A DNA stretch of 64,000 nucleotides from an uncultured Caldimonas sp. (GTDB taxonomy: Bacteria; Pseudomonadota; Gammaproteobacteria; Burkholderiales; Burkholderiaceae), in contig NZ_CAMLJQ010000004.1 of NCBI RefSeq assembly GCF_946480305.1, forward strand, positions 1 through 64,000, written 5' to 3'. Under the pieces are notes generated by a model. That model was not told where the DNA came from. It did not search any database and saw only the letters and a list, made by a program, of their open reading frames with translations. How positions within the stretch are numbered: position 1 is the stretch's first letter; each line of letters begins with the position of its first letter. Below are positions 9,193 to 19,230 of the stretch, in pieces. The translations under genes and the position numbers were made by a program.

Positions 9193-10860
9193 TTACTTGT
9201 TGCGCAGCTCGCGCCGCAGGATCTTGCCGACCGGCGTCTTGGGCAGTTCGGTGCGGAACTCGATGATCTTCGGGCGCTTGTAGCCGGTGAGGTTCTGCTC
9301 GCAGTAGGCGCGCACCTCGGCCTCCGTCAGCTGGGGGTTGTCGCGCACGATCACCAGCTTCACGGCCTCGCCGGATTTCTCGTCCGGCACGCCGACGGCG
9401 GCACATTCGAGCACGCCGTCCATCTGGGTGACCACGTCCTCGACCTCGTTGGGGTACACGTTGAAGCCGGACACGAGGATCATGTCCTTCTTGCGGTCGA
9501 CGATCTTGAAGTAGCCGCGCTCGTCCATCGTGCCGATGTCGCCGGTGCGGAAGTAGCCGTCGGCCGTCATCACCTTGGCCGTCTCGTCGGGGCGCTGCCA
9601 GTAGCCGGCCATCACCTGCGGGCCGCGGATGCAGATCTCGCCGGGCGTGCCGATCGGCACGTCGTTGCCTTCGTCGTCGAGCAGCTTGAACTCCGTGGAC
9701 GGGATCGGCAGCCCAATGGTGCCGGTGTAGGCCTTGCTGTCGGTCGGGTTGCAGCTGGCCGACGGCGAGGTTTCGGACAAGCCGTAGCCCTCGCAGATCG
9801 GGCAGCCCGTCTTCTCGAGCCACAGCTTGGCGGTGGCCTGCTGCACGGCCATGCCGCCGCCCACGCTGAGCGACAGGCTGCTCCAGTCGACGGTGTTGAA
9901 GTCGGGGTGGTGCGCCAGCGCGTTGAACAAGGTGTTGACCGCCGGGAAGCTGTGGAACCTGTGCTGCGACAACTCCTTGAGCACCGCGGGGATGTCGCGC
10001 GGGTTGGGGATCAGCACGTTGCAGCCGCCGATGCGCATCGACAGCATCATGTTCACGGTGAACGCGAAGATGTGATAGAGCGGCAGCGCGCAGATCGTCA
10101 CCACCTGCTCGCCCACCGGCACCTTCTTCATCGCCGGGCTGTTCCAGGCCTCGGACTGCAGCACGTTGGCAATCACGTTGCGGTGCAGCAGCACCGCGCC
10201 CTTGCTGACGCCGGTGGTGCCGCCCGTGTATTGCAGCACCGCGATGTCGTCGCGCTTGATCTCGGGCTTGCGGAACGGCGCGCCGCGGCCGGCGGAGAGC
10301 GCTTCCTTGAAGCGCACCGCGCCGGGCAGGCTGAACGCCGGCACCATCTTCTTCACGTTGCGCACGACGTAGTTGACGATCAGCCCCTTCAGCCCGAGCA
10401 GCTCGCCCATCGACGTGAGGATCACCTTCTTGGTCGGCGTGTGCGCGTGGCACTCCTGCAGCGTCTTCGCGAAGTTCTCGATGATGACGATGGCCTTGGC
10501 GCCGGAGTCCTTCAGCTGATGCTCCAGCTCGCGCGGGGTGTACAGCGGGTTGACGTTCACCACCACCATGCCGGCGCGCAGGATGCCGGCCACGGCAATC
10601 GGGTACTGCGGCACGTTGGGCATCATGATCGCGACGCGATCGCCCTTTTCGAGGCCCTGGCTCTGCAGATAGGCAGCAAAAGCACGCGAATGGTCGTCAA
10701 CCTGCCCGAAGGTGATGGTCTTGCCCAGGAACTTGTACGCGGCGCGGTCGCGGTACTTCTGGAAGCTTTCCTCCAGCAACGCCACCAGCGAGGGGTACTG
10801 ATCCGGGTCGATCTCGTGAGGAACGCCCTCGGGGTAGTGCTTGAGCCAAACCTTGTTCAT
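9193..10860 (-). CDS. fadD: long-chain fatty acid--CoA ligase (FadD-like)
   Basis: A 555-residue AMP-forming ligase that activates long-chain fatty acids to acyl-CoA for beta-oxidation or lipid synthesis. The P-loop YTGGTTGVSKGA, the GYGLSETSP motif, GTPGEICIRGPQVMAGYW, the hinge YFKIVDRKKDMILVSGFNVYPNEVE and the C-terminal catalytic lysine motif PVGKILRRELR are all intact. The ATG at 10860 (MNKVWLKHYP) follows GGAG; longer N-termini are not supported. It ends in a strong terminator and looks monocistronic. Confidence 0.93.
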   Translation of the reverse strand: MNKVWLKHYPEGVPHEIDPDQYPSLVALLEESFQKYRDRAAYKFLGKTITFGQVDDHSRAFAAYLQSQGLEKGDRVAIMMPNVPQYPIAVAGILRAGMVVVNVNPLYTPRELEHQLKDSGAKAIVIIENFAKTLQECHAHTPTKKVILTSMGELLGLKGLIVNYVVRNVKKMVPAFSLPGAVRFKEALSAGRGAPFRKPEIKRDDIAVLQYTGGTTGVSKGAVLLHRNVIANVLQSEAWNSPAMKKVPVGEQVVTICALPLYHIFAFTVNMMLSMRIGGCNVLIPNPRDIPAVLKELSQHRFHSFPAVNTLFNALAHHPDFNTVDWSSLSLSVGGGMAVQQATAKLWLEKTGCPICEGYGLSETSPSASCNPTDSKAYTGTIGLPIPSTEFKLLDDEGNDVPIGTPGEICIRGPQVMAGYWQRPDETAKVMTADGYFRTGDIGTMDERGYFKIVDRKKDMILVSGFNVYPNEVEDVVTQMDGVLECAAVGVPDEKSGEAVKLVIVRDNPQLTEAEVRAYCEQNLTGYKRPKIIEFRTELPKTPVGKILRRELRNK

Positions 10861-11209
10861 CCAGTTCTCCGCTAAGAGCCGCGATTCTGACGGAACGCTG
10901 ACGGCAAACGCATCAGGTGTTTCGATAGCGAGACTTAGAGCGGCCTCCCCAGAGCACGCGGGCTCGATGTCGCGTGCGCGACTGACGCACCGCCCCGTGG
11001 CCGGGCACCTGGCACCGCCGCGGTGCACCATCGCCCTCGCACAGTGCTCCTGGCGACGGTGGCGCTGACCACGACACTGCGCTGCGGCACGCCCGGAACA
11101 AGGGTGGGCGCCGGGGTGCGCAGGCTGCAACGGCGCGGAGCCGGTCTTGGCACCGACCTTGCTTTCTGCCTCCACCGAGAGGGGCGATTGCATGCAGCAA
11201 CGCTTCTTA
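10861..11209. other. intergenic region upstream of fadD and the guanidine riboswitch
   Basis: About 350 bases lie between the divergent fadD start and the riboswitch. They should hold the promoter of each unit, but I cannot pick a convincing -35/-10 pair in such GC-rich sequence. No gene is supported here; open frames in the region are short and lack a plausible start site. Confidence 0.5.
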
Positions 11210-11330
11210 GAAGGGTGGCTAGGGTTCCGGCCTCGCGCAATGCGGGGTGGCTGGTCCGAGAGCCACCGGCCTGTGCTGCCGGCATCTACCGGCCCAGGCT
11301 CCACGGCGGGACAAAAGCCCGGGAGGTTCG
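11210..11330 (+). ncRNA. guanidine-I riboswitch (ykkC class)
   Basis: The sequence carries the conserved ykkC blocks in order: CTAGGGTTCCGG (11219-11230), CTGGTCCGAGAG (11251-11262) and ACGGCGGGACAAAAGCCCGGGAG (about 11303-11325). The stems are visible: GTGGCT/AGCCAC closing the CTGGTCCGAG block (11247-11266), and GCCGG/CCGGC closing a CATCTA loop (11278-11293). This class binds free guanidinium and turns on guanidine export or degradation genes. It lies 55 bases ahead of the ABC-transporter/DUF1989/carboxylase operon and should activate it. A following hairpin (about 11322-11350) may be the expression platform. Confidence 0.95.
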
Positions 11331-11350
11331 CTTCGTTTGCAAGCGCCTCT
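11322..11350 (+). promoter_or_regulatory. possible riboswitch expression-platform hairpin
   Basis: GAGG..CGCTT can pair with AAGCG-CCTC around a CGTTTGC loop. Its 5' arm overlaps the last conserved riboswitch bases, so the two folds could exclude each other. There is no T-run after it, and the ribosome-binding site (AAGGAG at about 11374) lies about 25 bases further on. The mechanism is therefore unclear. Confidence 0.4.
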
Positions 11351-11385
11351 CGACCATGCCCGAACCGCTGCTCAAGGAGCCTGTG

Positions 11386-12402
11386 ATGCGTGTGTTCTCT
11401 TCCCCGGTCTCATCGGCGCCGTCGCGCCGCCTCGCCGCCTGGTGCGGTGCCTTGCTGGTGGCGTGCGCCGCCCTGCTGCCACGGCCCGCGGCGGCCGAAC
11501 TCAAGGTGGGCGTGTCGGACTGGCCCGGCTGGGTGGCGTGGTACGTCGCCGAGCAGAAGGGCTACTTCAAGAAGCATGGCGCCGACGTCAAGCTCGTCTG
11601 GTTCGCCAACTACACCGATTCGATCAGCGCGCTGTCCTCGGGCCAGCTCGACGCAAACTCGCAGACCTGGTCCGACACGCTCGGCCCGCTCGCCAAGGGC
11701 CTGCCGCTGAAGGCCGTGCTCGTCAACGACAACTCGGCCGGCAACGACGCGCTGATGGTGAGCCCGAAGATCAAGGGCTTCGCCGACCTCAAGGGCAAGT
11801 CGATCGCACTGGAGCAGTACAGCATCTCGCACTTCGTGCTCGCCACCGCGCTCACGAAAAACGGCATGAAGCCGTCGGCCGTGAAGATCGTGAACCTCGC
11901 GGCCGGCGATGCCGCCGCGGCTTTCATGAGCGGGCGCGTCGATGCCGCGGTGGTCTGGAACCCGTGGGTCAACCAGATTCAGGCCAGCGGCAAGGGTCGC
12001 GCGCTGTTCACCTCCAAAGACATGCCCGGCCTGATCCCCGACCTGCTGGTGGCGCAGGACAAGGCCATCCAGGCCAAACGCAAAGACCTGGTCGGCATGA
12101 TCCGCGCCTGGTTCGACACCGAGAAATTCATCCGCGAGCAGCCGGCCGAGGCCGCGAAGATCATGTCCAAGGTGGTGGGCATGAAGCCGGCCGAGTACCA
12201 GGTCTTCCTGCCCGGCACCCGCTTTTTCGACGCGGCCGCCAACCGCGCGGCGTTCGATGCCGCGCAGCCGCAGTCGCTCGCCGCCGTGGCACCGACCATC
12301 GCCGGCTTCCTCTCCGAGCACAAGCTGATCGACGGCAAGCCCGACGCGGCCAAGGGCATCGACGGCTCGCTGCTGATCGAAGCCCTCGACGGCCTGAAGT
12401 GA
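11386..12402 (+). CDS. ABC transporter periplasmic substrate-binding protein (NitT/TauT type), probably for guanidine
   Basis: A 338-residue exported solute-binding protein of the SsuA/TauA/NrtA superfamily. It has a signal peptide ending near PRPAAA-ELKVG and family motifs SDWPGWVAWYVAEQKGYFKKHG and LSSGQLDANSQTWSD. The ATG at 11386 follows AAGGAG and is the first good start after the riboswitch. As first gene of a guanidine-I riboswitch operon, encoded with its own permease and ATPase and guanidine-degrading enzymes, its ligand is most likely guanidine or a close derivative; this is inference from context. Confidence 0.88.
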   Translation: MRVFSSPVSSAPSRRLAAWCGALLVACAALLPRPAAAELKVGVSDWPGWVAWYVAEQKGYFKKHGADVKLVWFANYTDSISALSSGQLDANSQTWSDTLGPLAKGLPLKAVLVNDNSAGNDALMVSPKIKGFADLKGKSIALEQYSISHFVLATALTKNGMKPSAVKIVNLAAGDAAAAFMSGRVDAAVVWNPWVNQIQASGKGRALFTSKDMPGLIPDLLVAQDKAIQAKRKDLVGMIRAWFDTEKFIREQPAEAAKIMSKVVGMKPAEYQVFLPGTRFFDAAANRAAFDAAQPQSLAAVAPTIAGFLSEHKLIDGKPDAAKGIDGSLLIEALDGLK

Positions 12403-12409
12403 GGCGCTG

Positions 12410-13195
12410 ATGTGGGGCATCCGGCAGGCGATCCCTGCCCGTGCGTACTGGCTGCTCGCCGCCGCGGGCCTGGCGACGCCGCTCGTGCTGTGGGCGGCGC
12501 TTGCGGCCAGCGGCCGCATGGACCCGGTCTTCCTGCCGGGCCCCCGGCAGGTGCTGGAGCGCATCGGCAACTGGCTCACCGAAGACGACCTGCTCGGCGA
12601 CATGTGGATCAGCACCTACCGTGTGGTGGCCGGCTGGGCGCTCTCGGCCGTGATCGCCGTGCCGCTGGGGCTGTTCATCGGCACCTGGCGCGCAGTGCAG
12701 GCGCTGCTGGAGCCGTTGACCGACTTCATCCGCTACATGCCGGCCGTCGCCTTCATCCCGCTGGTAATGCTGTGGGTCGGCATCGACGAAGGTGCCAAGG
12801 TGGCGATCATCTTCATCGGCACGTTCTTCCAGATGGTGCTGATGGTGGCCGAGGACGTGCGCCGCGTGCCGATGCCGCAGATCGAGGCCGCTCAGACGAT
12901 GGGTGCCACGCGCCTGGAGGTATTGGAGAAGGTCATCGTGCCGTCGGCCAAGCCCGCGCTGATGGACACGCTGCGCATCACGATGGGCTGGGCCTGGACC
13001 TACCTGGTGGTGGCTGAACTCGTGGCCGCCAACTCGGGCCTGGGCTTCGCGATCCTGAAGGCGCAGCGCTTCCTGCAGACCGACAAGATCTTCGCCGGCA
13101 TCCTGCTGATCGGGCTCATCGGGCTGGCGATCGACCAGGGCTTCCGGTGGCTGCACCGCCGCGCCTTCCCATGGCTGCAAGCGAGGCACGGATGA
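12410..13195 (+). CDS. ABC transporter permease (SsuC/TauC type)
   Basis: A 261-residue inner-membrane permease with about six membrane segments and the binding-protein-dependent transport motif EAAQTMGATRLEVLEKVIVPSAKP (EAA loop), which docks with the ATPase. It begins seven bases after the binding-protein stop, and its own stop overlaps the next start (ATGA at 13192). It forms the channel of the predicted guanidine importer. Confidence 0.9.
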   Translation: MWGIRQAIPARAYWLLAAAGLATPLVLWAALAASGRMDPVFLPGPRQVLERIGNWLTEDDLLGDMWISTYRVVAGWALSAVIAVPLGLFIGTWRAVQALLEPLTDFIRYMPAVAFIPLVMLWVGIDEGAKVAIIFIGTFFQMVLMVAEDVRRVPMPQIEAAQTMGATRLEVLEKVIVPSAKPALMDTLRITMGWAWTYLVVAELVAANSGLGFAILKAQRFLQTDKIFAGILLIGLIGLAIDQGFRWLHRRAFPWLQARHG

Positions 13196-14028
13196 ACCCC
13201 CGCATCGAATGCCGCGCGCTGTGGAAGTTCTTCGGCGAGCACGAGCCGCGCACCACCGCGCTGCAGGACGTGAACCTGCGCATCGCCGACAACGAGTTCG
13301 TCACGCTGGTGGGGGCCTCGGGTTGCGGCAAGTCCACGCTGCTGCGCACGCTCGCGGGGCTGGAACGCCACAGCCGCGGCGATGTGCTGGTCGACGGCCG
13401 CCCGATCGCCGGGCCGGGTCGCGACCGGGCCATGGTGTTCCAGCACTACAGCCTCTACCCGTGGCTGACGGTGACCGACAACATCAAGTTCAACCGGCAG
13501 CTGGCGGCTCACACGCGAGGCCGCACCAGCGCGGATGTGGAAGCGGCCAGTGGCCGTGCCGACGCCCTGCTGCAGCTGATGGGCCTCGCCACGGTCGCAT
13601 CGGCCTACCCCAACCAGCTCTCGGGCGGCATGCAGCAGCGCGTGGCGATCGCCCGCGCGCTGATGGGCCGGCCGCAGATCCTGTTGATGGACGAGCCCTT
13701 CGGCGCACTCGACGCGCAGACGCGCGAGGTGATGCATGACCTGATCCTCTACCTGCACCGGCTCGAGCGGCCCACCATCGTGTTCGTCACGCACGACGTG
13801 GAAGAGGCGATCTACCTCGGCCACCGCGTGGTGCTGATGGCACCGCGGCCCGGCCGCATCGACACCGTCTACGACGTGCCGTTGCCCACCACCCGCACGC
13901 AGGACATGAAGCTCGCGCCCGAGTTCATCCGGCTGAAGGCCGAGATCCTCGACCGCATCCGCGAGACCTGCGGCATCAAGACCGACCTCGAACAGCTCGA
14001 ACGGCTGACGCGCGGCGTCGCGTCCTGA
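13192..14028 (+). CDS. ABC transporter ATP-binding protein (SsuB/TauB type)
   Basis: A 278-residue cytoplasmic ATPase with Walker [11 protein letters not shown]-loop [10 protein letters not shown], signature [15 protein letters not shown], Walker [12 protein letters not shown] and H-loop THDVEEA. The start at 13192 overlaps the permease stop (ATGA). The C-terminal extension after the ATPase domain (about 220-278) is normal for this subfamily. It powers the importer encoded just upstream. Confidence 0.93.
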   Translation: MNPRIECRALWKFFGEHEPRTTALQDVNLRIADNEFVTLVGASGCGKSTLLRTLAGLERHSRGDVLVDGRPIAGPGRDRAMVFQHYSLYPWLTVTDNIKFNRQLAAHTRGRTSADVEAASGRADALLQLMGLATVASAYPNQLSGGMQQRVAIARALMGRPQILLMDEPFGALDAQTREVMHDLILYLHRLERPTIVFVTHDVEEAIYLGHRVVLMAPRPGRIDTVYDVPLPTTRTQDMKLAPEFIRLKAEILDRIRETCGIKTDLEQLERLTRGVAS

Positions 14029-14047
14029 CGAGACACCAGGAGATGAC

Positions 14048-14782
14048 ATGACCCTGCCCCCCATCGAACCGGCACGCCTGCTGTGGGACGAGATCGTCCC
14101 CGGCGGCCACCACTGGTCCGGCCTGCTGAGGCGCGGCACCGTGCTGCGCCTGACCGACCTGCAAGGCGGTACCAACGCCTCGGTGCTGTGCTTCAACCAC
14201 GAAGAGCGGCTCGAGCGCTACAACATGCCCGACACCTTGAAGTCGCAGCACACCGCCTTCCTGACGCGCGGCCACACGTGCCAGTCCGACATGGGCCGCG
14301 TGCTGTGCTCCATCGTCAGCGACACGGTCGGCTGGCACGACACCTGGTGCGGCGTCAGCGACGCCGCCATGGTGCGCGCGAAGTACGGCGAGAAGCGCTA
14401 CCAGGAACACCGCAACGCGATGCACCGCAACGGCCGCGACGGGCTGTTGATCGAGCTGGGCAAGTGGGGGCTGGGCAAGCGCGACCTGGTGCCGACCGTC
14501 AACTTCTTCAGCAAGGCGGTGCCCGACGAAGCCGGCCGCCTGCACTACGTGAGCGGCCACAGCCGCGAGGGCGACGCGGTGGAACTGCGCTTCGAGATGA
14601 GCTGCATCGTCGTGCTGTCGACCGCACCGCACCCGCTCGACCCCAAGCCCGTCTATGCACCGGCCGGCGTGCGGCTTTCGGCCTGGCGTGGCGATCCGGC
14701 AGCGGCCGACGACGAGTGCCGCAACAGCTGCCCGCAGAACCAGCGTGCCTTCGTCAACACCGAGCGCTACCTCGCCGTCTGA
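14048..14782 (+). CDS. urea-carboxylase-associated DUF1989 protein (larger of two); predicted carboxyguanidine deiminase subunit
   Basis: A 244-residue DUF1989 protein, the larger of the paired urea amidolyase-associated proteins (UAAP1/UAAP2). In Pseudomonas such a pair (CgdA/CgdB) forms carboxyguanidine deiminase, which converts carboxyguanidine to allophanate plus ammonia. Conserved family blocks include [32 protein letters not shown] and [11 protein letters not shown], with Cys/His residues suited to metal binding. It lies 19 bases after the ATPase gene and 10 before its partner. I do not assign A or B because I cannot compare sequences here. Confidence 0.88.
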   Translation: MTLPPIEPARLLWDEIVPGGHHWSGLLRRGTVLRLTDLQGGTNASVLCFNHEERLERYNMPDTLKSQHTAFLTRGHTCQSDMGRVLCSIVSDTVGWHDTWCGVSDAAMVRAKYGEKRYQEHRNAMHRNGRDGLLIELGKWGLGKRDLVPTVNFFSKAVPDEAGRLHYVSGHSREGDAVELRFEMSCIVVLSTAPHPLDPKPVYAPAGVRLSAWRGDPAAADDECRNSCPQNQRAFVNTERYLAV

Positions 14783-14792
14783 AGGAGCCACC

Positions 14793-15443
14793 ATGCCACT
14801 CGTCGAAAGCCCGCTCGACCCCGCCACCGCCGTGCTCGACCAGATCTGCCCCGCCGGCGAACCGTGGATGACCACCGTGCGCCGCGCCCAGACCTTGCGC
14901 ATCCTCGACCTCGAAGGCAACCAGGCGGTCGACACGCTGTTCTACAGCGCCGACGACCCCGAGGAGCGCTACAGCGCGGCCGACACGGTCGCGCGCAACG
15001 CGTGCCTGTACCTGAGCGCGGGCAGCGTGCTCTATTCGAGCGAAGGCCGGCCGATGCTGACGCTGACGGCCGACACCTGCGGCCGCCACGACACGCTGGG
15101 CGGCGCCTGCTCGGCCGAGAGCAACACCACGCGCTACGCGCTCGACAAGCGGCCGATGCACAGCTGCCGCGACAGCTTCCTGTACGCGGTGTGCCATTGC
15201 CGCGAGGCCAGCGAGCGCCGCATGGGCAAGCGCGACATCGCACCCAACATCAACTTCTTCATGAACGTGCCGGTCACGCCCGACGGGCATCTGCAGTTCG
15301 CCGACGGCATCTCGGCGCCCGGCAAGTACGTGGAGATGCGCGCCGAGATGGACGTGGTGGTGCTGATCTCCAACTGCCCGCAGCTGAACAACCCCTGCAA
15401 CGCCTACAACCCGACGCCGATCCGCCTGCTGGTCTGGAACTGA
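14793..15443 (+). CDS. urea-carboxylase-associated DUF1989 protein (smaller of two); predicted carboxyguanidine deiminase subunit
   Basis: A 216-residue DUF1989 paralogue of the preceding gene. Shared blocks are [39 protein letters not shown] and [16 protein letters not shown]. The C-terminus has the [22 protein letters not shown] motif, with cysteines probably near the active site. A GAAGGAG ribosome-binding site precedes the ATG at 14793. The pair lies between the transporter and the carboxylase, as expected if carboxyguanidine made by the carboxylase is deiminated to allophanate. The biochemical role is taken from characterised homologues. Confidence 0.88.
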   Translation: MPLVESPLDPATAVLDQICPAGEPWMTTVRRAQTLRILDLEGNQAVDTLFYSADDPEERYSAADTVARNACLYLSAGSVLYSSEGRPMLTLTADTCGRHDTLGGACSAESNTTRYALDKRPMHSCRDSFLYAVCHCREASERRMGKRDIAPNINFFMNVPVTPDGHLQFADGISAPGKYVEMRAEMDVVVLISNCPQLNNPCNAYNPTPIRLLVWN

Positions 15444-15515
15444 CCCACGCCGCGGGACGACCCGCGGCGCCCGCGACCGTTTGCGGCAGGACGACCTGCC
15501 CGAGGCCCGACCCCC

Positions 15516-18500
15516 ATGTTCGACACCGTCCTGATCGCCAACCGCGGCGTCATCGCCTGCCGCATCATCCGCACGCTGCGCCGCATGGGGCTGCGCTCGG
15601 TCGCGGTCTACTCCGAGGCCGATGCCGATTCGCTGCACGTGGCGATGGCCGACGCCGCCGTGTGCATCGGCCCAGCCCCGGCTGCGCAGAGCTACCTCGA
15701 TGCCACGCGCATCCTGGCCGCCGCGCAGGAGACCGGCGCTGGCGCCATCCACCCCGGCTACGGCTTCCTCTCCGAGAACCCCGCGTTCGCCGAAGCGTGC
15801 GAGCAGGCCGGCATCGCCTTCATCGGCCCCACCGCTCGGCAGATGCGCGCCTTCGGCTTGAAGCACACCGCGCGCGAACTCGCGCAGGCGCACGACGTGC
15901 CGCTGCTGCCGGGCAGCGGCCTGCTGCAGGACCTCGCCGACGCGCAGCGCGAAGCCGCGCGCATCGGCTACCCGGTGATGCTCAAGAGCACCGCGGGCGG
16001 CGGCGGCATCGGCATGCGGCTGATCCGCAGCGATGCCGAACTCGCGCCCGCATATGAAGCGGTCGAACGCCTCGCACGCGCGAACTTCAAGGACGCCGGG
16101 CTGTACCTGGAAAAGTTCGTCGAACGCGCGCGCCACATCGAGGTGCAGCTGTTCGGCAACGGCGACGGCGAGGTGGTGGCGCTCGGCGAACGCGACTGCT
16201 CCGCGCAGCGGCGCAACCAGAAGGTGATCGAGGAAACGCCGGCACCGCACCTGAGCGATGCCACACGCAGCGCACTGCACGACACCGCAGTGCGCCTGGG
16301 CCGCGCCGTGAACTACCGTTCAGCCGGCACGGTCGAGTTCGTGCTCGATGCAGACACCGGCGCGTTCTACTTCCTCGAAGTGAACACGCGGCTGCAGGTG
16401 GAGCATGGCGTGACCGAGGAGGTGACGGACATCGACCTCGTCGAGTGGATGGTCCGGCTCGCGCGCGGCGACCGTTGGCCGCTGCAGGCTCCGACGCCTC
16501 GCGGTGCGTCGATCCAGGTGCGGCTGTATGCCGAAGACCCGGCCCGCAACTTCCAGCCCTGCGCCGGCTTGCTGACGCAGGTGGTGTGGCCCGAAGGCGT
16601 GCGCGTGGAAACCTGGGTCGCCACCGGCACCGAGGTGCCGTCGCACTACGACCCGATGATCGGCAAGCTGATCGTGCAGGCGGGCGATCGCTCGCAGGCG
16701 GTCGACAGGCTGCGCGCGGCGCTCGCCGGCACGCAGCTTTCCGGCATCGAGACCAACCTGGGCTACCTGCGCGCGATCACTGCCGACGAGAGCTTTGCCT
16801 CCGGTCGCATCGTGACCCGCACGCTGGCCGAATTCGCCTATCGGCCGCAAGCCTTCGAAGTGCTCGAGCCCGGCGTGCAGACCACCGTGCAGGACCACCC
16901 GGGCCGGCTGGGCTACTGGGATGTCGGCGTGCCGCCGTCCGGCCCGATGGACGACCTCGCCTTCCGGCTCGCCAACCGGCTGGTCGGCAACGCGCCGCAT
17001 GCCGCGGGGCTGGAATGCACGCTGAGCGGGCCGGTGTTGCGCTTCCATGGCGACGCCACCGTAGCGCTGTGCGGCGCGACTATGGACGCATCGCTCGACG
17101 GCCAGCCGCTGCCGATGTGGCAACCGGTGGCCGTCACCGCCGGCAGCGTGCTGCGCCTGGGCACCATCGCCGATGCCGGCGCGCGCAGCTACCTTGCGGT
17201 GCGCGGCGGCATCGACGTGCCGGCCTACCTGGGCAGCCGGGCCACCTTCACGCTCGGCCAGTTCGGCGGGCATGCCGGGCGCACGTTGCGCACCGGCGAC
17301 CTGCTGCATGTGGGGCGCGACAGCAGCGGCGCACCGGCCGCAGCGATGGTCGCCGCGCAGCAACCGGCCTATGCACATCACTGGGACATCGCGGTGCTGT
17401 ACGGCCCCCACGGCGCACCGGACTTCTTCACCGACGGCGACATCGCCACCTTCTTCACGACCGACTGGCAGGTGCACTACAACTCCAGCCGCACCGGCGT
17501 GCGCCTGATCGGGCCGAAGCCGCAATGGGCGCGGCACGACGGCGGCGAGGCCGGGCTGCACCCGTCCAACATCCACGACAACGCCTACGCGATCGGCGCG
17601 ATCGACTTCACCGGCGACATGCCGGTGATCCTGGGGCCCGATGGGCCCAGCCTCGGCGGATTCGTCTGCCCTGCGGTGGTGGTGGCGGCCGAGCGCTGGA
17701 AGCTGGGGCAGCTGCGGCCGGGCGACACCGTGCGCTTCCGGTGCGTCGATGCCGACACCGCCTTGGCGCTGCAGACGGCACAAGAGCACTGGATCGCCAC
17801 GCTGCAGCAGCCGCGCCGCGAACACCGCATGCACGACGGCCCGATCGGCTCGCCGGTGCTTGCGCACAGGCCGGCGCAAGACCAACGCCCTGCGCTCGTG
17901 ATCCGCCAGGCCGGCGACCGCTACCTGCTGGTCGAACTGGGCGAGTTGCAGCTCGACATCGCCTTGCGGTTGCGCGTGCATGCGCTGATGGAAGCGCTGC
18001 GAGCCCGCCGGGCCGCGCTGCCCGGCATCGTCGACCTGACGCCGGGCATCCGCTCGCTGCAGGTGCACTTCGACCCGCAGCGCCTGCCACGTGCGCAGCT
18101 GATCGACGCCATCCTCGATGGCGATGCGTCGCTCGGCACCATCGACGACCTGACCGTGCCGTCGCGCATCGTGCACCTGCCGCTGTCATGGGACGACCCG
18201 AGCACGCGGCTGGCGATCGAGAAGTACATGCAGTCGGTGCGCCCTGACGCGCCCTGGTGCCCGAGCAACATCGAGTTCATCCGCCGCATCAACGGCCTGG
18301 AGTCGATCGACGACGTGCAGCGCATCGTGTTCGATGCCAGCTACCTGGTGCTCGGGCTGGGCGACGTCTATCTCGGCGCGCCGGTGGCGACGCCGGTCGA
18401 TCCGCGCCACCGGCTCGTCACCACCAAGTACAACCCCGCGCGCACCTGGACGCCCGAGAACGCGGTGGGCATCGGCGGCGCCTACCTGTGCGTCTACGGC

Positions 18501-19151
18501 ATGGAAGGCCCGGGCGGCTACCAGTTCGTCGGCCGCACCTTGCAGATGTGGAACCGCTGGCGCGATGCGCGCGACGGCGCGCTGGAGTTCGAGCCCGGCA
18601 AGCCCTGGCTGCTGCGCTTTTTCGACCAGATCCGCTTCTACCCGGTCAGCGAAGAAGAGCTCGCGCGCATCCGCCGCGACTTCCCCGCAGGGCGTTACCG
18701 GCTGCGCATCGAACACGGCCAGTTCAGCCTGCGCGAGTACCAGCGCTTCCTGCATGACGAAGCGGCGTCGATCGCCGCCTTCAAGGCCGCACAGCAGGCA
18801 GCGTTCGAGGCCGAACGCGAGCGCTGGCGAGCCGCGGGACAGGCCGAGTACGTGAGCGACGAATCCACGACGCTGCCGCCGACTGCGAGCGACCTCCCCG
18901 CCGGCGCGCGGGCGGTATGCAGCCCGGTGCCGGGCAGCGTGTGGAAGCTGCTCGTGTCCGAAGGCGCACAGGTCGACGAAGGGCAGCCGCTGGTCATCGT
19001 CGAGTCGATGAAGATGGAGTTCACGGTGCACGCGCCGTGCGCGGGGCAGGTGTGGCGCCTGTCGTGCCGCGAGGGCGGCAGCATCGCGGCCGGCCAGGAC
19101 GCGGCCGTGTTGATTCCTCACGCCGAGGAGCGCGGCCCGTCGAGCGCTTAA
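15516..19151 (+). CDS. biotin-dependent guanidine (urea) carboxylase
   Basis: A 1211-residue single-chain carboxylase. Domains in order: biotin carboxylase (about 1-450; start [20 protein letters not shown]-grasp loop [11 protein letters not shown] at 157-167), a KipI/KipA-like AHS2/AHS1 carboxyltransferase (about 450-1010; [21 protein letters not shown]), and a biotinyl domain with ESMKME, the biotin lysine being about K1166. It lacks an allophanate hydrolase domain, unlike yeast Dur1,2. Annotation pipelines would call it urea carboxylase, but enzymes of this type linked to ykkC riboswitches prefer guanidine, forming carboxyguanidine with ATP and bicarbonate. It is the last gene of the operon; a hairpin follows at 19192. 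Confidence 0.93.
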   Translation: MFDTVLIANRGVIACRIIRTLRRMGLRSVAVYSEADADSLHVAMADAAVCIGPAPAAQSYLDATRILAAAQETGAGAIHPGYGFLSENPAFAEACEQAGIAFIGPTARQMRAFGLKHTARELAQAHDVPLLPGSGLLQDLADAQREAARIGYPVMLKSTAGGGGIGMRLIRSDAELAPAYEAVERLARANFKDAGLYLEKFVERARHIEVQLFGNGDGEVVALGERDCSAQRRNQKVIEETPAPHLSDATRSALHDTAVRLGRAVNYRSAGTVEFVLDADTGAFYFLEVNTRLQVEHGVTEEVTDIDLVEWMVRLARGDRWPLQAPTPRGASIQVRLYAEDPARNFQPCAGLLTQVVWPEGVRVETWVATGTEVPSHYDPMIGKLIVQAGDRSQAVDRLRAALAGTQLSGIETNLGYLRAITADESFASGRIVTRTLAEFAYRPQAFEVLEPGVQTTVQDHPGRLGYWDVGVPPSGPMDDLAFRLANRLVGNAPHAAGLECTLSGPVLRFHGDATVALCGATMDASLDGQPLPMWQPVAVTAGSVLRLGTIADAGARSYLAVRGGIDVPAYLGSRATFTLGQFGGHAGRTLRTGDLLHVGRDSSGAPAAAMVAAQQPAYAHHWDIAVLYGPHGAPDFFTDGDIATFFTTDWQVHYNSSRTGVRLIGPKPQWARHDGGEAGLHPSNIHDNAYAIGAIDFTGDMPVILGPDGPSLGGFVCPAVVVAAERWKLGQLRPGDTVRFRCVDADTALALQTAQEHWIATLQQPRREHRMHDGPIGSPVLAHRPAQDQRPALVIRQAGDRYLLVELGELQLDIALRLRVHALMEALRARRAALPGIVDLTPGIRSLQVHFDPQRLPRAQLIDAILDGDASLGTIDDLTVPSRIVHLPLSWDDPSTRLAIEKYMQSVRPDAPWCPSNIEFIRRINGLESIDDVQRIVFDASYLVLGLGDVYLGAPVATPVDPRHRLVTTKYNPARTWTPENAVGIGGAYLCVYGMEGPGGYQFVGRTLQMWNRWRDARDGALEFEPGKPWLLRFFDQIRFYPVSEEELARIRRDFPAGRYRLRIEHGQFSLREYQRFLHDEAASIAAFKAAQQAAFEAERERWRAAGQAEYVSDESTTLPPTASDLPAGARAVCSPVPGSVWKLLVSEGAQVDEGQPLVIVESMKMEFTVHAPCAGQVWRLSCREGGSIAAGQDAAVLIPHAEERGPSSA

Positions 19152-19191
19152 GGCAGCGTTAATCGACCCTGCAGAACATGGCCCCCGAAAC

Positions 19192-19214
19192 GGCCCGCAC
19201 ACCCCGTGCGGGCC
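19192..19214 (+). terminator. hairpin between the guanidine operon and the hemolysin-like operon
   Basis: A perfect 9-bp stem (GGCCCGCAC/GTGCGGGCC) has a five-base loop and is followed by only TT. It lies 40 bases after the carboxylase stop and before the GAGGA of the next gene. It probably ends or attenuates the guanidine transcript, so the next operon need not be guanidine-controlled. Confidence 0.6.
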
Positions 19215-19230
19215 TTACCGAGGATGGCCC

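Noticed and set aside
10861..11304. N-terminal extension of FadD by about 148 codons
   Set aside because: The extra sequence is low-complexity and would overlap the riboswitch on the other strand; the ATG at 10860 has a ribosome-binding site and the family N-terminus.
16320..18176. 618-codon minus-strand open frame
   Set aside because: It lies entirely inside the carboxylase on the other strand. Long spurious frames are expected at this GC content.
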